Origin: Candidatus Omnitrophota bacterium
GTDB lineage: Bacteria; Hinthialibacterota; Hinthialibacteria; OLB16
DNA length: 64,000 nucleotides
NCBI GenBank assembly: GCA_020632575.1
Contig: JACKFH010000008.1
Span: forward strand, 1 to 64,000
Direction: 5' to 3'
Both the position numbers and the translations under genes were made by a program. Shown one piece after another: positions 32,863 to 42,231 of the stretch. Each line of letters begins with the position of its first letter. Position 1 is the stretch's first letter. The notes beneath the pieces were generated by a model that was not told where the DNA came from, ran no database searches, and worked only from the letters and a program-made list of their open reading frames with translations.

Positions 32863-33648
32863 ATGAACGATACCGACCGCCAGAGGGAAAGAAGTTACAA
32901 ACTCATCTCTTGCGAAATCTTTTTTCGGGAGATGTGCGCCGCAGTCTCTCGGTCTCCCAACCGCATCGATATCCAATTCCTCCCCAAAGGGCTTCATGAT
33001 ATCGGCTCCAAAGAAATGTCCTCCCGTTTGCAGGTAGCGGTGGATTCAGTGGAAAGCGGTCCCTACGAGGCGATCCTTCTTGGCTACGGTCTCTGTAATA
33101 ACGGCCTGAATGGCCTAATCGCGCGAGATCTACCTCTAGTCCTCCCACGAGCACACGATTGCATCACCTTATTCATGGGAAGTTCCGACCGGTACATCGA
33201 GTATTTCAATAACAACCCTGGGGTCTATTTCGAAACCACGGGTTGGCTTGAGCGAGGCAAGGGGTTGCAGCAGCTCCAGGATCTTTCTGTCCAAAACAAA
33301 TTTGGAATGGACCTCTCGTACGAAGACCTTGTGGCAAAGTACGGCGAGGACAACGCCAAATACCTCTTTGAGGAGCTCCATGGCAACGAGCGGGGTTACC
33401 AGCGGATCGCCTTCATTGAGATGGGTGTCGAGCCGGATGATCGATTTGAGGATCGCGCCAAGAAAGAGGCGAAGGACAAGGGATGGGGCTACGAAAAGAT
33501 CCAGGGCGATCTCTCCATGATCGAAAGACTGGTCGATGGCGACTGGAACGACACAGAATTTCTGGTTGTTCCTCCGGGCCATAAGATCACCGCCCACTAC
33601 GGCGAGGGTCTCATCGCGGCCGAGAAGATCGAAGAGAAGGGTTCATGA
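32863..33648 (+). CDS. DUF1638 protein of corrinoid methyltransferase clusters
   Basis: The 261 aa protein matches DUF1638 features I recall: an N-terminal CEIFFREMCAA, GYGLCNNGLNGLIARDLPLVLPRAHDCITLFMGS in the middle, and a C-terminal LVVPPGHKITAHYGEG. The Cys and His in the middle block could bind a metal. The family occurs next to corrinoid methyltransferases and their activators, but its job is unknown. It is 14 bp after mtaB and overlaps the activator gene by ATGA (33645-33648), so it is part of the same operon. Confidence 0.78.
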   Translation: MNDTDRQRERSYKLISCEIFFREMCAAVSRSPNRIDIQFLPKGLHDIGSKEMSSRLQVAVDSVESGPYEAILLGYGLCNNGLNGLIARDLPLVLPRAHDCITLFMGSSDRYIEYFNNNPGVYFETTGWLERGKGLQQLQDLSVQNKFGMDLSYEDLVAKYGEDNAKYLFEELHGNERGYQRIAFIEMGVEPDDRFEDRAKKEAKDKGWGYEKIQGDLSMIERLVDGDWNDTEFLVVPPGHKITAHYGEGLIAAEKIEEKGS

Positions 33649-35183
33649 CGGCCAAGGTTCGTATCGACCTCACTCCGGTCGGGGATACTTTCGAAGTGAA
33701 GAAGGGAACTCCGCTTCGAGATTTCCTCTTCGATCGAGGGGTCGAGTTCCCTTGCGGCGGTCGAGGCGAGTGCCGGGGTTGTCGCGTTCGAGTGGCGGAA
33801 GGACATCTCCCTTTGACCGATGTCCAAGCCTCGATCCTATCCGAACGGGAGATCGAACAGGGTTGGAGGGTTTCCTGTCAATGCCGAGCCGAGACCGATC
33901 TGACTCTCGAACTGCGGGGATGGAACGCGGATATTCTCCAAGACCGGACCCTTTTCGATTTCACTCCCGGGGAGGGGCTGGGCGTCGCGGTGGATATCGG
34001 CACGACCACCGTGGCGGTCCAACTGCTTGATCTCTCCACCGCCAATGTCCTCGGTGTCCGGTCCGCTCTCAACATTCAGGCCCGTCATGGGGCTGATGTG
34101 ATGAGCCGAGTCGCTTACGCTCTCACGCCGGAGGGGAATGGGACCCTCACTGCCTCGATCCGAGAACAAATCGGACGCCTCATCAGAGATCTCTTGAAGA
34201 AGTCGGAAAGAACCGAGGGAATGTCGGACACCCTCAGCGAGATTATCTTGGTCGGAAACACCGCGATGCATCACCTCTTCTGCGGTCTCGATGTTGAGCC
34301 GCTATCCGCTTACCCCTTCGAACCCTCCGAGGATGGTCTGAAGGAATTTGCGAGTGAGAGGTTGGGATGGGATATACCGGGATCGCCGACTGTTCGATTC
34401 CTTCCCTGTCTTGGCGGTTTTGTTGGAAGTGATCTCCTCGCTGGAGTCTTGGCGACCAAACTTCACCGTAGCCAAACACCGACCGCACTGATCGATTTGG
34501 GAACCAACGGAGAGATCATTGTCTGCGCGGGTGAAAAGATTCTCTGCGCCTCCACTGCCGCGGGACCGGCCTTCGAAGGCGCAAAAATTTCGCATGGGAT
34601 GCGAGCCGCGCATGGGGCCATCTATAAAGTCTCTCCGACCTCGAATGGATACGACTGTCACATCCTTGGAGACACGGAACCTCGAGGAATATGCGGAAGC
34701 GGACTTGTGGATGCGGTCGCATCGGCGCTGGATAAGGGGGATCTCAAGCCCAACGGTCGAGTTGTAACCGAGTCGCGGCAGATACCGCTTGCTGGCGAAG
34801 TGTTCCTGCGTCAGTGCGATATCCGTCAACTCCAACTCGCCAAAGGGGCCATTGCGGCGGGAGTTCGAATCCTCTGCAAGAGAATTGGCATTGAAGAAGA
34901 GGACCTCGAAACGGTCTATCTCGCGGGGGCGTTCGGCAATTTTATTGACCACCAAAGCGCGGAACGCATCGGACTCCTGAAATTCCCGTCCGATAAGATT
35001 CATCCGATTGGGAATTCGGCGCTCCTCGGAGCCAAGATCGCGCTCTTCGACAATGCATCTGTTCAGCAGGAGATTGCTTCAATCCTCGAGCGGATGGATC
35101 ATGTCACGCTCTCTTCCGATATGGATTTCCAAGAAATTTACGCCGACGAGATGGGATTCCCAACCGCTTCAAATTTCCCTTGA
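33645..35183 (+). CDS. Reductive activator of corrinoid proteins (RACo type, ASKHA ATPase)
   Basis: The 512 aa protein has an N-terminal plant-type [2Fe-2S] domain (FPCGGRGECRGCRV, then SCQC at about residue 83). A long ASKHA ATPase region follows: VDIGTTTVAVQLLDL, LVGNTAMHHLFCG, LIDLGTNGEIIV, GICGSGLVDAV and LAGAFGNFIDH. This is the RACo layout of acetogens; RamA of methanogens instead has C-terminal [4Fe-4S] clusters, absent here. It reduces the inactivated Co(II) corrinoid of the MtaC-like protein using ATP. Coupled to DUF1638 by ATGA. Confidence 0.9.
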   Translation: MTAKVRIDLTPVGDTFEVKKGTPLRDFLFDRGVEFPCGGRGECRGCRVRVAEGHLPLTDVQASILSEREIEQGWRVSCQCRAETDLTLELRGWNADILQDRTLFDFTPGEGLGVAVDIGTTTVAVQLLDLSTANVLGVRSALNIQARHGADVMSRVAYALTPEGNGTLTASIREQIGRLIRDLLKKSERTEGMSDTLSEIILVGNTAMHHLFCGLDVEPLSAYPFEPSEDGLKEFASERLGWDIPGSPTVRFLPCLGGFVGSDLLAGVLATKLHRSQTPTALIDLGTNGEIIVCAGEKILCASTAAGPAFEGAKISHGMRAAHGAIYKVSPTSNGYDCHILGDTEPRGICGSGLVDAVASALDKGDLKPNGRVVTESRQIPLAGEVFLRQCDIRQLQLAKGAIAAGVRILCKRIGIEEEDLETVYLAGAFGNFIDHQSAERIGLLKFPSDKIHPIGNSALLGAKIALFDNASVQQEIASILERMDHVTLSSDMDFQEIYADEMGFPTASNFP

Positions 35184-35249
35184 CAGCCCGCCAAGGTCTG
35201 GTCACATTCATCCCGAAGCACAGCCGCCATTCATGAAAGTGAGTTCTCG

Positions 35250-36503
35250 ATGATGAATCCCGAAGACAGTTTTCCACCAGTTGATCCCGACGATATCACC
35301 TCCCAATTGGGCCGAGGCACGCGCAGGTCCTTTCTCCAAGCGGCAGGACTTGGAACCGCCGCACTTGGATTAAGTGGCGCCGCTCTCGCTCAGGGAAATC
35401 AAAAAATTCCAGGTTTCGATGAGGTCGGAACGGATCCCGATCCCTCGAAAGGTTGGGAGCCGGTTTCGGATCGGAAAATCCGAGTGGGGATTGTCGGGTA
35501 TGGAGTCTGTCGATTTGGGGCCGCGTTCAGTTTTCAAGATCACCCCAACGTTGAGGTTGTGGCGGTCAGTGATCTCTTCCCCGACCGTTGCGCGGAGCTG
35601 GCTAAAGAGTGCCGATGCGAGAAGACCTACCCCTCCCTCGAGGAATTGGTCAAAGACGATTCCATCGAGGCGGTGTTTGTGGCCACCGACGCTCCGAGTC
35701 ATCCGCGCCACTGCATGGAGGTCCTCAATCATGGCAAGCATGTCGCGACCGCAGTCCCAGCGGTTTATGGCTCGCTCGAGGACGCTGATAAACTCTTGGA
35801 GACGGTGAAAAGAACCGGACTCAAATATATGATGTTCGAGACCTCGAGTTTCCGCGAGGATTGTTACGCGATGCGCCAGATTTACCAAGCAGGAGGATTC
35901 GGCCGGTTGATTTATTCCGAGGGAGAGTATTACCACTTTCACACCCACAACATCGGATCCTACAAAAACTGGAGAGTCGGGTCCGTGCCCTTGTGGTATC
36001 CCACCCATTCCACCGCCTATTATGTCGGAGTGACCGACAAACCCTTCGTTTCTGTTTCTTGCACTGGTTCAAATTCCGGCATTCCCGATTACCAGCCGGA
36101 CAAGAATCAGTATGGAAACACTTTCACCGATCAAATCGCGCTATTTGAGACAGCCGAGGGCGGGGCATCCAGGATGTTGATGTGCAAGGGAACCAACAGC
36201 AAGGGCGGGGAAACCGGCCGTGTCTTTGGGGAGAAGGGTTGGATGGAAGGAATAGAATACCGGGGAACCATGGAAAACCTTCCCAAAATCGCACGACCCC
36301 CGCTGCCACCCAATGTCAAACCTGGCGGTCATGGCGGCTCGCATGGTCAACTGATGAACGAATTTGTCCTTTCGATTTTGGAGGACCGAAAGCCGCAGGT
36401 CGATATCATCGCCGCGCTGAACATGACCGTTGGCGGCATCATTGCCAATGAATCGGCCCTGAAGGACGGAGAACGGCTCAAGGTCCCTCAGTACACCCTG
36501 TAA
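35250..36503 (+). CDS. Tat-exported Gfo/Idh/MocA family oxidoreductase
   Basis: The 417 aa protein has a Tat signal (TRRSFLQAAGLGTAALGLSG at about 25-44). The Rossmann domain follows (IRVGIVGYGVCRFGAAF), then EAVFVATDAPSHPRHCMEVLNHGKHV and the C-terminal alpha/beta domain. The usual EKP lysine is replaced: the site reads ATAVPAVYGS, so catalysis may differ or be lost. It follows the mta group by 66 bp on the same strand. The substrate is unknown. Confidence 0.83.
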   Translation: MMNPEDSFPPVDPDDITSQLGRGTRRSFLQAAGLGTAALGLSGAALAQGNQKIPGFDEVGTDPDPSKGWEPVSDRKIRVGIVGYGVCRFGAAFSFQDHPNVEVVAVSDLFPDRCAELAKECRCEKTYPSLEELVKDDSIEAVFVATDAPSHPRHCMEVLNHGKHVATAVPAVYGSLEDADKLLETVKRTGLKYMMFETSSFREDCYAMRQIYQAGGFGRLIYSEGEYYHFHTHNIGSYKNWRVGSVPLWYPTHSTAYYVGVTDKPFVSVSCTGSNSGIPDYQPDKNQYGNTFTDQIALFETAEGGASRMLMCKGTNSKGGETGRVFGEKGWMEGIEYRGTMENLPKIARPPLPPNVKPGGHGGSHGQLMNEFVLSILEDRKPQVDIIAALNMTVGGIIANESALKDGERLKVPQYTL

Positions 36504-36532
36504 GCCTGGGCACGACAACCAGGTTTCTCGCG

Positions 36533-38488
36533 TTAGATCTCGACATGGATGTTTATTTCGATCACCCGGTTTAAGGGAAGTCGGAAGAACTTGAATGGCC
36601 TCGCGGCGTTACGAACCATGAGGGCATAGGCTTTCTCCCGCCAAAGAAGCATCCCCGGCTGCTCCTTGGTTGGGATCAGAACCTCGCCGCCGACATAGTA
36701 AGTGGCCCCTTCCGCGTCGATTTTCGGATAATCCTTCTGGAGTCTCCTCACAGCGGAAGGGACATCCGGGTCCTGCATGAACCCATAGTGGACGACTACT
36801 TGGAGCACGCCTTCTTCATGCCCCTGGACAGTTAACCGTTCGCTGAAGGTGACATAGGGCGAATCCTCGATCACAACCGTCAGGATCACCACCTGCTCAT
36901 GGAGCGAGCCGTTCAGTTTCAGGTGGTGGGGCAAGATGGGCGAGATGTCTTTCGAATCCGCGGACATGAAGACCGCTGTGCCAGGAACGCGAACCGGTTT
37001 CTCCCGGCGCACATGGTCGAGGAAATCGTCAAGTGTCATCAATTTATCTTTCAACCGCTTGGCCAGCAGCACACGCCCTTTCATCCAAGTGGTCATGATG
37101 AAATAGACGCCCGCTCCGACCGCGAGAGGAATCCAACCTCCCGCGAAGAATCGGAAGAGGTTGGCCCCAAAGAACGAGAAATCGACAACAAGAAAAGCAA
37201 CCGTCACCGCCAGGGCGGGGAAGAGACCCCAACCCCATTTTTCGCGAGCCACATGATAGGCCAGCCATGTGGTGATCACCATGGTGGTGGAGACCGCGAC
37301 TCCATAAGCCGCCGCGAGACCGCTGGAGGAGCGGAACACAAAAACCAGTGAAAGAGTTGCGGCCAACAGCAGCCAATTGACCATCGGAATATAGATTTGC
37401 CCGATCTGTTTGGAGGAGGTCTGAACGATGCTCATCCTAGGGAAGACGCCTAAGAAGACCGCCTGCCGTGTGAGGGAAAAGGCGCCGGAAATGATTGCCT
37501 GGGAGGCGATCACAGTAGCGGCGGTCGCCAATATCACCAAGGGGTAAACCATCCAGACCGGGGCCAATTGATAGAAAGGTTCCTTGTTCTGCCCCGGGTC
37601 CATCAACATAAGCGCCCCTTGCCCGAAATAGTTGAGAAGAAGACTGGGAAGCACCGCCACGAACCAGACAGTTCGAATGACCCTTCGGCTGAAATGTCCC
37701 ATATCGGCATAGAGCGCTTCGCCACCTGTCACCACCAGGAAGATGGCGCCAAGGACTAGGAAACCGGAACCACGATTTTGCAGAAAGAAGTGAATCGCGT
37801 AGGTCGGATTCACCGCCGAAATCACATCCGGGTTTTGGACGATGCCCGAGATTCCCAGGCACGCGAGTGTGAGAAACCAAACCACCATGATTGGGCCAAA
37901 CACAGAACCGACTCCGGCGGTGCCTCGTTGTTGGAATACGAAAAGCAAGAACAGGATCACAGCGGCGATCGGAACGATGGCCTCATCCAGGGCGCTGGTC
38001 GCCTGACGCAGCCCCTCCACAGCGCTGAGAACCGAGATCGCCGGAGTGATCATCCCATCGCCGTACAGCAGCGCGGCCCCAAATAGGCCTAAAGTCAAAA
38101 CGACAACTCTGGGAGGGGAGTCCCCCCGTCGCCAGGGGACCAATAGAGCCATCAGGGCGAGGATTCCACCCTCGCCATTGTTGTCGGCCCGCATCACATA
38201 AACCAGGTACTTGATGGAAATAACAATGACCAGCGACCACAGGATGAGCGACAGGACACCTAACACATTGTCGCGATTGGCGGGAACCTGGTGGACTCCA
38301 AAGAAGCATTCTCGCAGCGCGTAAAGAGGACTGGTCCCGATATCGCCATAGACCACGCCGAGTGCGGTGAGGCCGCTAATCCAAAAGGCCCGGCCATTTT
38401 GCTCTTCCTCCGGTTCTTCCCGATCCTTCCCCTCCAGCTTCTCGGGTTCCTCGGATATGACCTGCTCTTTTTTTTCCTCCTCGGACAA
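36533..38488 (-). CDS. kup: KUP/HAK-type potassium uptake transporter
   Basis: The 651 aa protein starts at TTG 38488 with GGAGG upstream. A charged N-terminus (about 1-32) precedes helices with the KUP signature GVVYGDIGTSPLYALRECFFG, MRADNNGEGGILALMAL, FLLFVFQQRGTAGVGSVFGPIM and VVTGGEALYADMGHF. About 12 helices are followed by a cytoplasmic C-terminal part (from about 470) with TAVFMSADSKDISP and VVVHYGFMQDPDVP. It takes up K+, usually with protons. Convergent with the Gfo/Idh gene and not obviously linked to it. Length fits the family. Confidence 0.93.
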   Translation of the reverse strand: MSEEEKKEQVISEEPEKLEGKDREEPEEEQNGRAFWISGLTALGVVYGDIGTSPLYALRECFFGVHQVPANRDNVLGVLSLILWSLVIVISIKYLVYVMRADNNGEGGILALMALLVPWRRGDSPPRVVVLTLGLFGAALLYGDGMITPAISVLSAVEGLRQATSALDEAIVPIAAVILFLLFVFQQRGTAGVGSVFGPIMVVWFLTLACLGISGIVQNPDVISAVNPTYAIHFFLQNRGSGFLVLGAIFLVVTGGEALYADMGHFSRRVIRTVWFVAVLPSLLLNYFGQGALMLMDPGQNKEPFYQLAPVWMVYPLVILATAATVIASQAIISGAFSLTRQAVFLGVFPRMSIVQTSSKQIGQIYIPMVNWLLLAATLSLVFVFRSSSGLAAAYGVAVSTTMVITTWLAYHVAREKWGWGLFPALAVTVAFLVVDFSFFGANLFRFFAGGWIPLAVGAGVYFIMTTWMKGRVLLAKRLKDKLMTLDDFLDHVRREKPVRVPGTAVFMSADSKDISPILPHHLKLNGSLHEQVVILTVVIEDSPYVTFSERLTVQGHEEGVLQVVVHYGFMQDPDVPSAVRRLQKDYPKIDAEGATYYVGGEVLIPTKEQPGMLLWREKAYALMVRNAARPFKFFRLPLNRVIEINIHVEI

Positions 38489-38647
38489 AGGCCAATTCCT
38501 CCGCGTCTTCTAGCCGTGTCGGTCGAGGGGGAGATCGGGACTCCCCCACCTTAGACCGAAATTAACCAATTGAGCGTTCTCCGCTTAAGATCTCTCTCCC
38601 GGAAGCGCCTCCCGTTTGAGGTCGAAAAGAGATCGTTTCGGCGAATG

Positions 38648-39022
38648 CTAACCGCGGATCCAATCTCGCGCATCGCTCAATTTGTCCGTGGGAAAGTATT
38701 TGATTTTAGCTGTGGTGAAAGGTTTGCAGAAACTGGCCATCCACTCTTCCCATTTCGAGTCCCCAACCAATGCGAGGCGTTCGATGTCCTTGAAATGCGA
38801 GGCGTCGAACTTGATATCCTCCCATAGACCTCCCGTGGTCCAACCATGGAAATCGCGCATGACGAACAGGACTCGAATTTTTCCGTGTTTCTCGATGAGA
38901 CGCTCCACCTCGGGGTCGAAAGACTCGTAATCGCTCTTCTCAAGTTTTCCGGTCGCATGGACCTCGACAATTTTACCCTCATCGATTTCCGCTAAGGTCA
39001 GATTCTTAACTTGAGTTTCCAT
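38648..39022 (-). CDS. SpoIIAA/STAS-like small protein
   Basis: An AAGGAG lies 6 nt before ATG 39022, giving 124 aa and excluding the longer frame. The sequence fits the SpoIIAA-like (DUF3478) family: KLEKSDYESFDPEVERLIEKHGKIRVLF, MRDFHGWTTGGLWEDIKFD and KDIERLALVGDSKWEEW. Members have a STAS-like fold and are linked to membrane or stress functions, but lack the phosphorylated Ser of true anti-anti-sigma factors. No operon partner is evident. The 175 bp downstream hold nothing I recognise. Confidence 0.8.
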   Translation of the reverse strand: METQVKNLTLAEIDEGKIVEVHATGKLEKSDYESFDPEVERLIEKHGKIRVLFVMRDFHGWTTGGLWEDIKFDASHFKDIERLALVGDSKWEEWMASFCKPFTTAKIKYFPTDKLSDARDWIRG

Positions 39023-39197
39023 TAGATGCTCCTTTTTATCGGATCGTTTTTGCAGGCGAATTTGAAAGAATCCCGCGATGGAAAGCCTGGCTGGCGGCTT
39101 GGCATCGCCACGCAAACCGACTTGGTCACCGCGCAATTTCAAATTGAACCTCACTATAATGAACGATTTTGCAGGGACCGAGTATCGGGGAAATCCC

Positions 39198-40631
39198 CTA
39201 TTGAGACTTGGGGAGAATATGAACTCGACCAAGTTCATAACGGCGGTGACCATCGGCGTTTTCGTAGGGGAGGGCGATCTGTGGCGTTCCATCGAGCGCT
39301 CCGACCGAAACGAACAGACGGTAATCTCCCGGTTTCAGATTCTGCGCGAATCGTACGGTCCAGTTGGATTCCGTCGATGGACTCCCATTCGGAGGTCCGA
39401 CTTCGAGATCACGAACCTGAGAATTAGAATCGACGAACACCGCGACAATCCCGCCTTGATCGTCCTTGAGAGTCAGCGTTGGGTGTCCTCCCGGGTAACA
39501 AGGTGCCACTCCCGCGTTAGACCATTCCATAGCGACAGTCATCGAGGCATCGATAGGAACCTCGGCGGGCCAGGAGATTTCGTTCAGATTGAGGCGATAT
39601 CCCAATCGTCGATTGATGCGCTCGATCAGATCGCGTTGCTCCTCGAGAAACTCCCTCGGCCACCAATGAATCGAGGCGTAGCTCGCGTGGTAATCCTCCA
39701 CCGCCTGGAGGAGGAGGGAGCCATCCCCCCAATTCCCACGATCCCTCGACCCCCCATAGTGTTCGTTCTCCAGGATGACCGGAAGTCTTGGCCAAAACAT
39801 TTCGGCTTGACCCGCGTGGAAATACTGTTTCGGCGGAGGCTGAACCAGGATGCTGTCATCGCGAAGGGTCAACCCCTGGTCTCGGGCGTATTCGATTGTC
39901 TCCTCACCCTGGAACGAAAAATCATCGTTGGCGGCGAGCAAGGTCTTCTTAAAATGCTTACGGTAGAGGTCGATGTGTCGGATCACCGTTTCGGAGGAGT
40001 ACTTGATCTGTGTGCTTGCAAAAGTGTGTCCCTCCCCCCAGACGCCGAACGAGCCGACATCGATGAACGCCACTCTGGGGTTCCCGTCGTAGCGCTCCGC
40101 CATCACCTCGAGAAAGCGATCCAGTTTTTCCAGAAAGACCGGATCGTTGTAATCCGGCTCCCAATGCTGCCCTCCCTCGATGGCGCCTTTCCCCCAGGTG
40201 AAATCGAAACCCTTTGCACCCGCTTCCTCGACCCACTGAGGAGTGGCGTACCGCATCCAGGATTCGGAGCAGCTGATTCGAAAAGCCACCTGCAACCCCT
40301 GGTCGATCCAGCGTTGCGCGGGAGCGTCCACCATCGACCAGGTGAACACCCCCTCCTCCGGCTCCAGGTAGGACCAGGGGATTCGAAGGTAAATCGTCGA
40401 TAGACCGGGGAAGTCCTCGAGGAGATCCGAGGGGGCGAGTTTGGAACCATAGTTGGCGGGGATATTGGAATAAAAATGGAAGGTCCACCCCATCATCGGG
40501 TTGACTAACGCCTCCCCGTGATCCTCGGGATGCACCACCACCCTTTCGGTCGCGGTTGCGGTGCAAGCGAAAACCCCCAACCAGAGCAATAGTCTCGACC
40601 CCAATGTTCTTAACGCCAAAAGGGAACCCAT
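39198..40631 (-). CDS. Secreted DUF4832 / glycoside-hydrolase-like protein
   Basis: The 477 aa protein has a signal peptide (about 1-28). A TIM-barrel-like part resembles GH42/GH-A enzymes and DUF4832 proteins: NPMMGWTFHFYSNIP, STIYLRIPWSYLEPEEGVFTW, VAFRISCSESWM and FIDVGSFGVWGEGHT (a possible acid/base Glu). The C-terminal part (about 370-470) is beta-rich and carbohydrate-binding-like. It lies 6 bp after the Gfo/Idh gene on the same strand and is likely co-transcribed. The sugar target is unknown. Confidence 0.72.
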   Translation of the reverse strand: MGSLLALRTLGSRLLLWLGVFACTATATERVVVHPEDHGEALVNPMMGWTFHFYSNIPANYGSKLAPSDLLEDFPGLSTIYLRIPWSYLEPEEGVFTWSMVDAPAQRWIDQGLQVAFRISCSESWMRYATPQWVEEAGAKGFDFTWGKGAIEGGQHWEPDYNDPVFLEKLDRFLEVMAERYDGNPRVAFIDVGSFGVWGEGHTFASTQIKYSSETVIRHIDLYRKHFKKTLLAANDDFSFQGEETIEYARDQGLTLRDDSILVQPPPKQYFHAGQAEMFWPRLPVILENEHYGGSRDRGNWGDGSLLLQAVEDYHASYASIHWWPREFLEEQRDLIERINRRLGYRLNLNEISWPAEVPIDASMTVAMEWSNAGVAPCYPGGHPTLTLKDDQGGIVAVFVDSNSQVRDLEVGPPNGSPSTESNWTVRFAQNLKPGDYRLFVSVGALDGTPQIALPYENADGHRRYELGRVHILPKSQ

Positions 40632-40637
40632 CCCGTT

Positions 40638-41999
40638 TTAAAAGATTTGTCCAAATAGCCCCCGACGGTTCATGGGTTGGGGTTGTCGGACCCGGCTGCT
40701 TAGGACTTTCGGGAGTTCATATCCCCGACGACGAGGTCGGCTTGTCCATGCCGCGGCTTCTTCATCCCCGACAATCTCCTCTTTGACCGGATCCCACTGA
40801 ATTTTCCGGCCCAGGCGAATGGCGATATTGGCCAAATGGCACACCGTCACCGATCGGTGGCCGATCTCGACATCGCAAATGGGGTCCTCGCGCGTCTTGA
40901 TGCACTCCAGGAAATTGAGGTAGTGGTCATCGCTCTTATACAGCCGCGTGTCCGTGGGCTTGAACTCGGTGTCAATAATCTCCGGGGGATCGGATTTGAT
41001 CTCGGAGCGAGACACGAAGAGCTCTCCTTCGGTCCCAAAGAACTTGACCCCGTTCGGTCCATCGCTCATGCAGATGACCGGAGCGGCGTTCTCGTATTCC
41101 ATTCGGACTTTGAACGAGGTCGCGGTGTTGTAGCCGCCAGGCGGAGGGAAGGTGGCTTCACCCTCGATCGAGACCGGTCCCGATCGCTCGGTCCCGTTAG
41201 CCCACTGTGCGATATCATTGTGATGCGCTCCCCAGTCGGTCATCTTGCCGCCTGAATAGGCGTACCACCAACGAAACTCCTTGTGGCAGCGACTGACTCG
41301 ATAGGGGACAAGCGGCGCCTGCCCCAACCAGAGTTCCCAATCCAAACCTGGGTCGGGATCCGTATCGGGTTCCATCCCGCCAGTCGGAGCGCCGCCGATA
41401 TAGGTTTCGATTTTCACAATATCTCCCAAGTAACCGCTTCGGACCAGTTCGCAGGCGCGGCGAAAACGCTCATCCGAACGCTGCATGCTCCCTGTCTGAA
41501 AGACGGTCTTCTGATTACGTATGGCGCGGACACACTCCTTGCCCTCGTCGATGGTCAGCGTGAGCGGTTTTTCACAATAGACATCCTTGCCCGCCTGAGC
41601 CGAGTCGATGATATGAGCGGCGTGCCAATGGTCGGGGGTGGCGATCACCACCGCGTCGATATCCTTGCGATCCAGGATTTTTCGGTAGTCGTTGTAAGTC
41701 GAGAGATCCTTCCCCGTGTCCTTGAGGAATTCCATGCGATGGTTCGCGTCGACATCGGCCACCGCGAGAACCTCGGATCCCGGACGTTCCGAAAAGAGAT
41801 GACGAAGATAGGAACCTTGCCCGCCGTAGCCGATCCAAGCCAACGCAACTCGATCGTTGGCGGCGGTCGCCTTCCCCAGACCGAGTGTGGCGCTCGATAC
41901 GATCATGGGCGCGATTGCGGTTGCTGTGGAAGATTTTAAGAAATCACGACGACTCCAGGGGGTCGATTTTCCATTGGTTTGATAAGTGATTCTTTTCAC
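40638..41999 (-). CDS. Tat-exported Gfo/Idh/MocA family oxidoreductase
   Basis: The 453 aa protein starts at GTG 41999 with GGAGG upstream. Its Tat signal is SRRDFLKSSTATAIAPMIVS. It has the Rossmann block VALAWIGYGGQGSYLRHLF, then DAVVIATPDHWHAAHIIDSA and the family motif VYCEKPLTLTIDEGKECVRA with the catalytic-site lysine. GGKMTDWGAHHNDIAQW provides the active-site His region. It is in an operon with DUF4832 and divergent from the enolase-superfamily gene. Substrate unknown. Confidence 0.87.
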   Translation of the reverse strand: MKRITYQTNGKSTPWSRRDFLKSSTATAIAPMIVSSATLGLGKATAANDRVALAWIGYGGQGSYLRHLFSERPGSEVLAVADVDANHRMEFLKDTGKDLSTYNDYRKILDRKDIDAVVIATPDHWHAAHIIDSAQAGKDVYCEKPLTLTIDEGKECVRAIRNQKTVFQTGSMQRSDERFRRACELVRSGYLGDIVKIETYIGGAPTGGMEPDTDPDPGLDWELWLGQAPLVPYRVSRCHKEFRWWYAYSGGKMTDWGAHHNDIAQWANGTERSGPVSIEGEATFPPPGGYNTATSFKVRMEYENAAPVICMSDGPNGVKFFGTEGELFVSRSEIKSDPPEIIDTEFKPTDTRLYKSDDHYLNFLECIKTREDPICDVEIGHRSVTVCHLANIAIRLGRKIQWDPVKEEIVGDEEAAAWTSRPRRRGYELPKVLSSRVRQPQPMNRRGLFGQIF

Positions 42000-42231
42000 A
42001 ATGTGCGGCCTCCAAATAATAAACGAAGATCGACCCCATCCATCGTGTTTGAGATAAAGGTGTCGATTCAGAACTCAATCCGGCTCTATTGTCTCATGAA
42101 TTTCCATTGTCCAGAAGTCGGCGGAGACCCTACCCGGTGGTTTAATCTCCTTGGTTTGAGAGTAATCTACTTGAGATTGTCCTGGACCTTTCGACCGGGA
42201 ATGACTCCCCAAAGTTGGGCTGGAGGTGGCC

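Noticed and set aside
39078..40403. 441 aa plus-strand open frame
   Set aside because: It is antisense to the DUF4832 gene, lacks a signal, domain or ribosome site, and its composition is that of a shadow frame.
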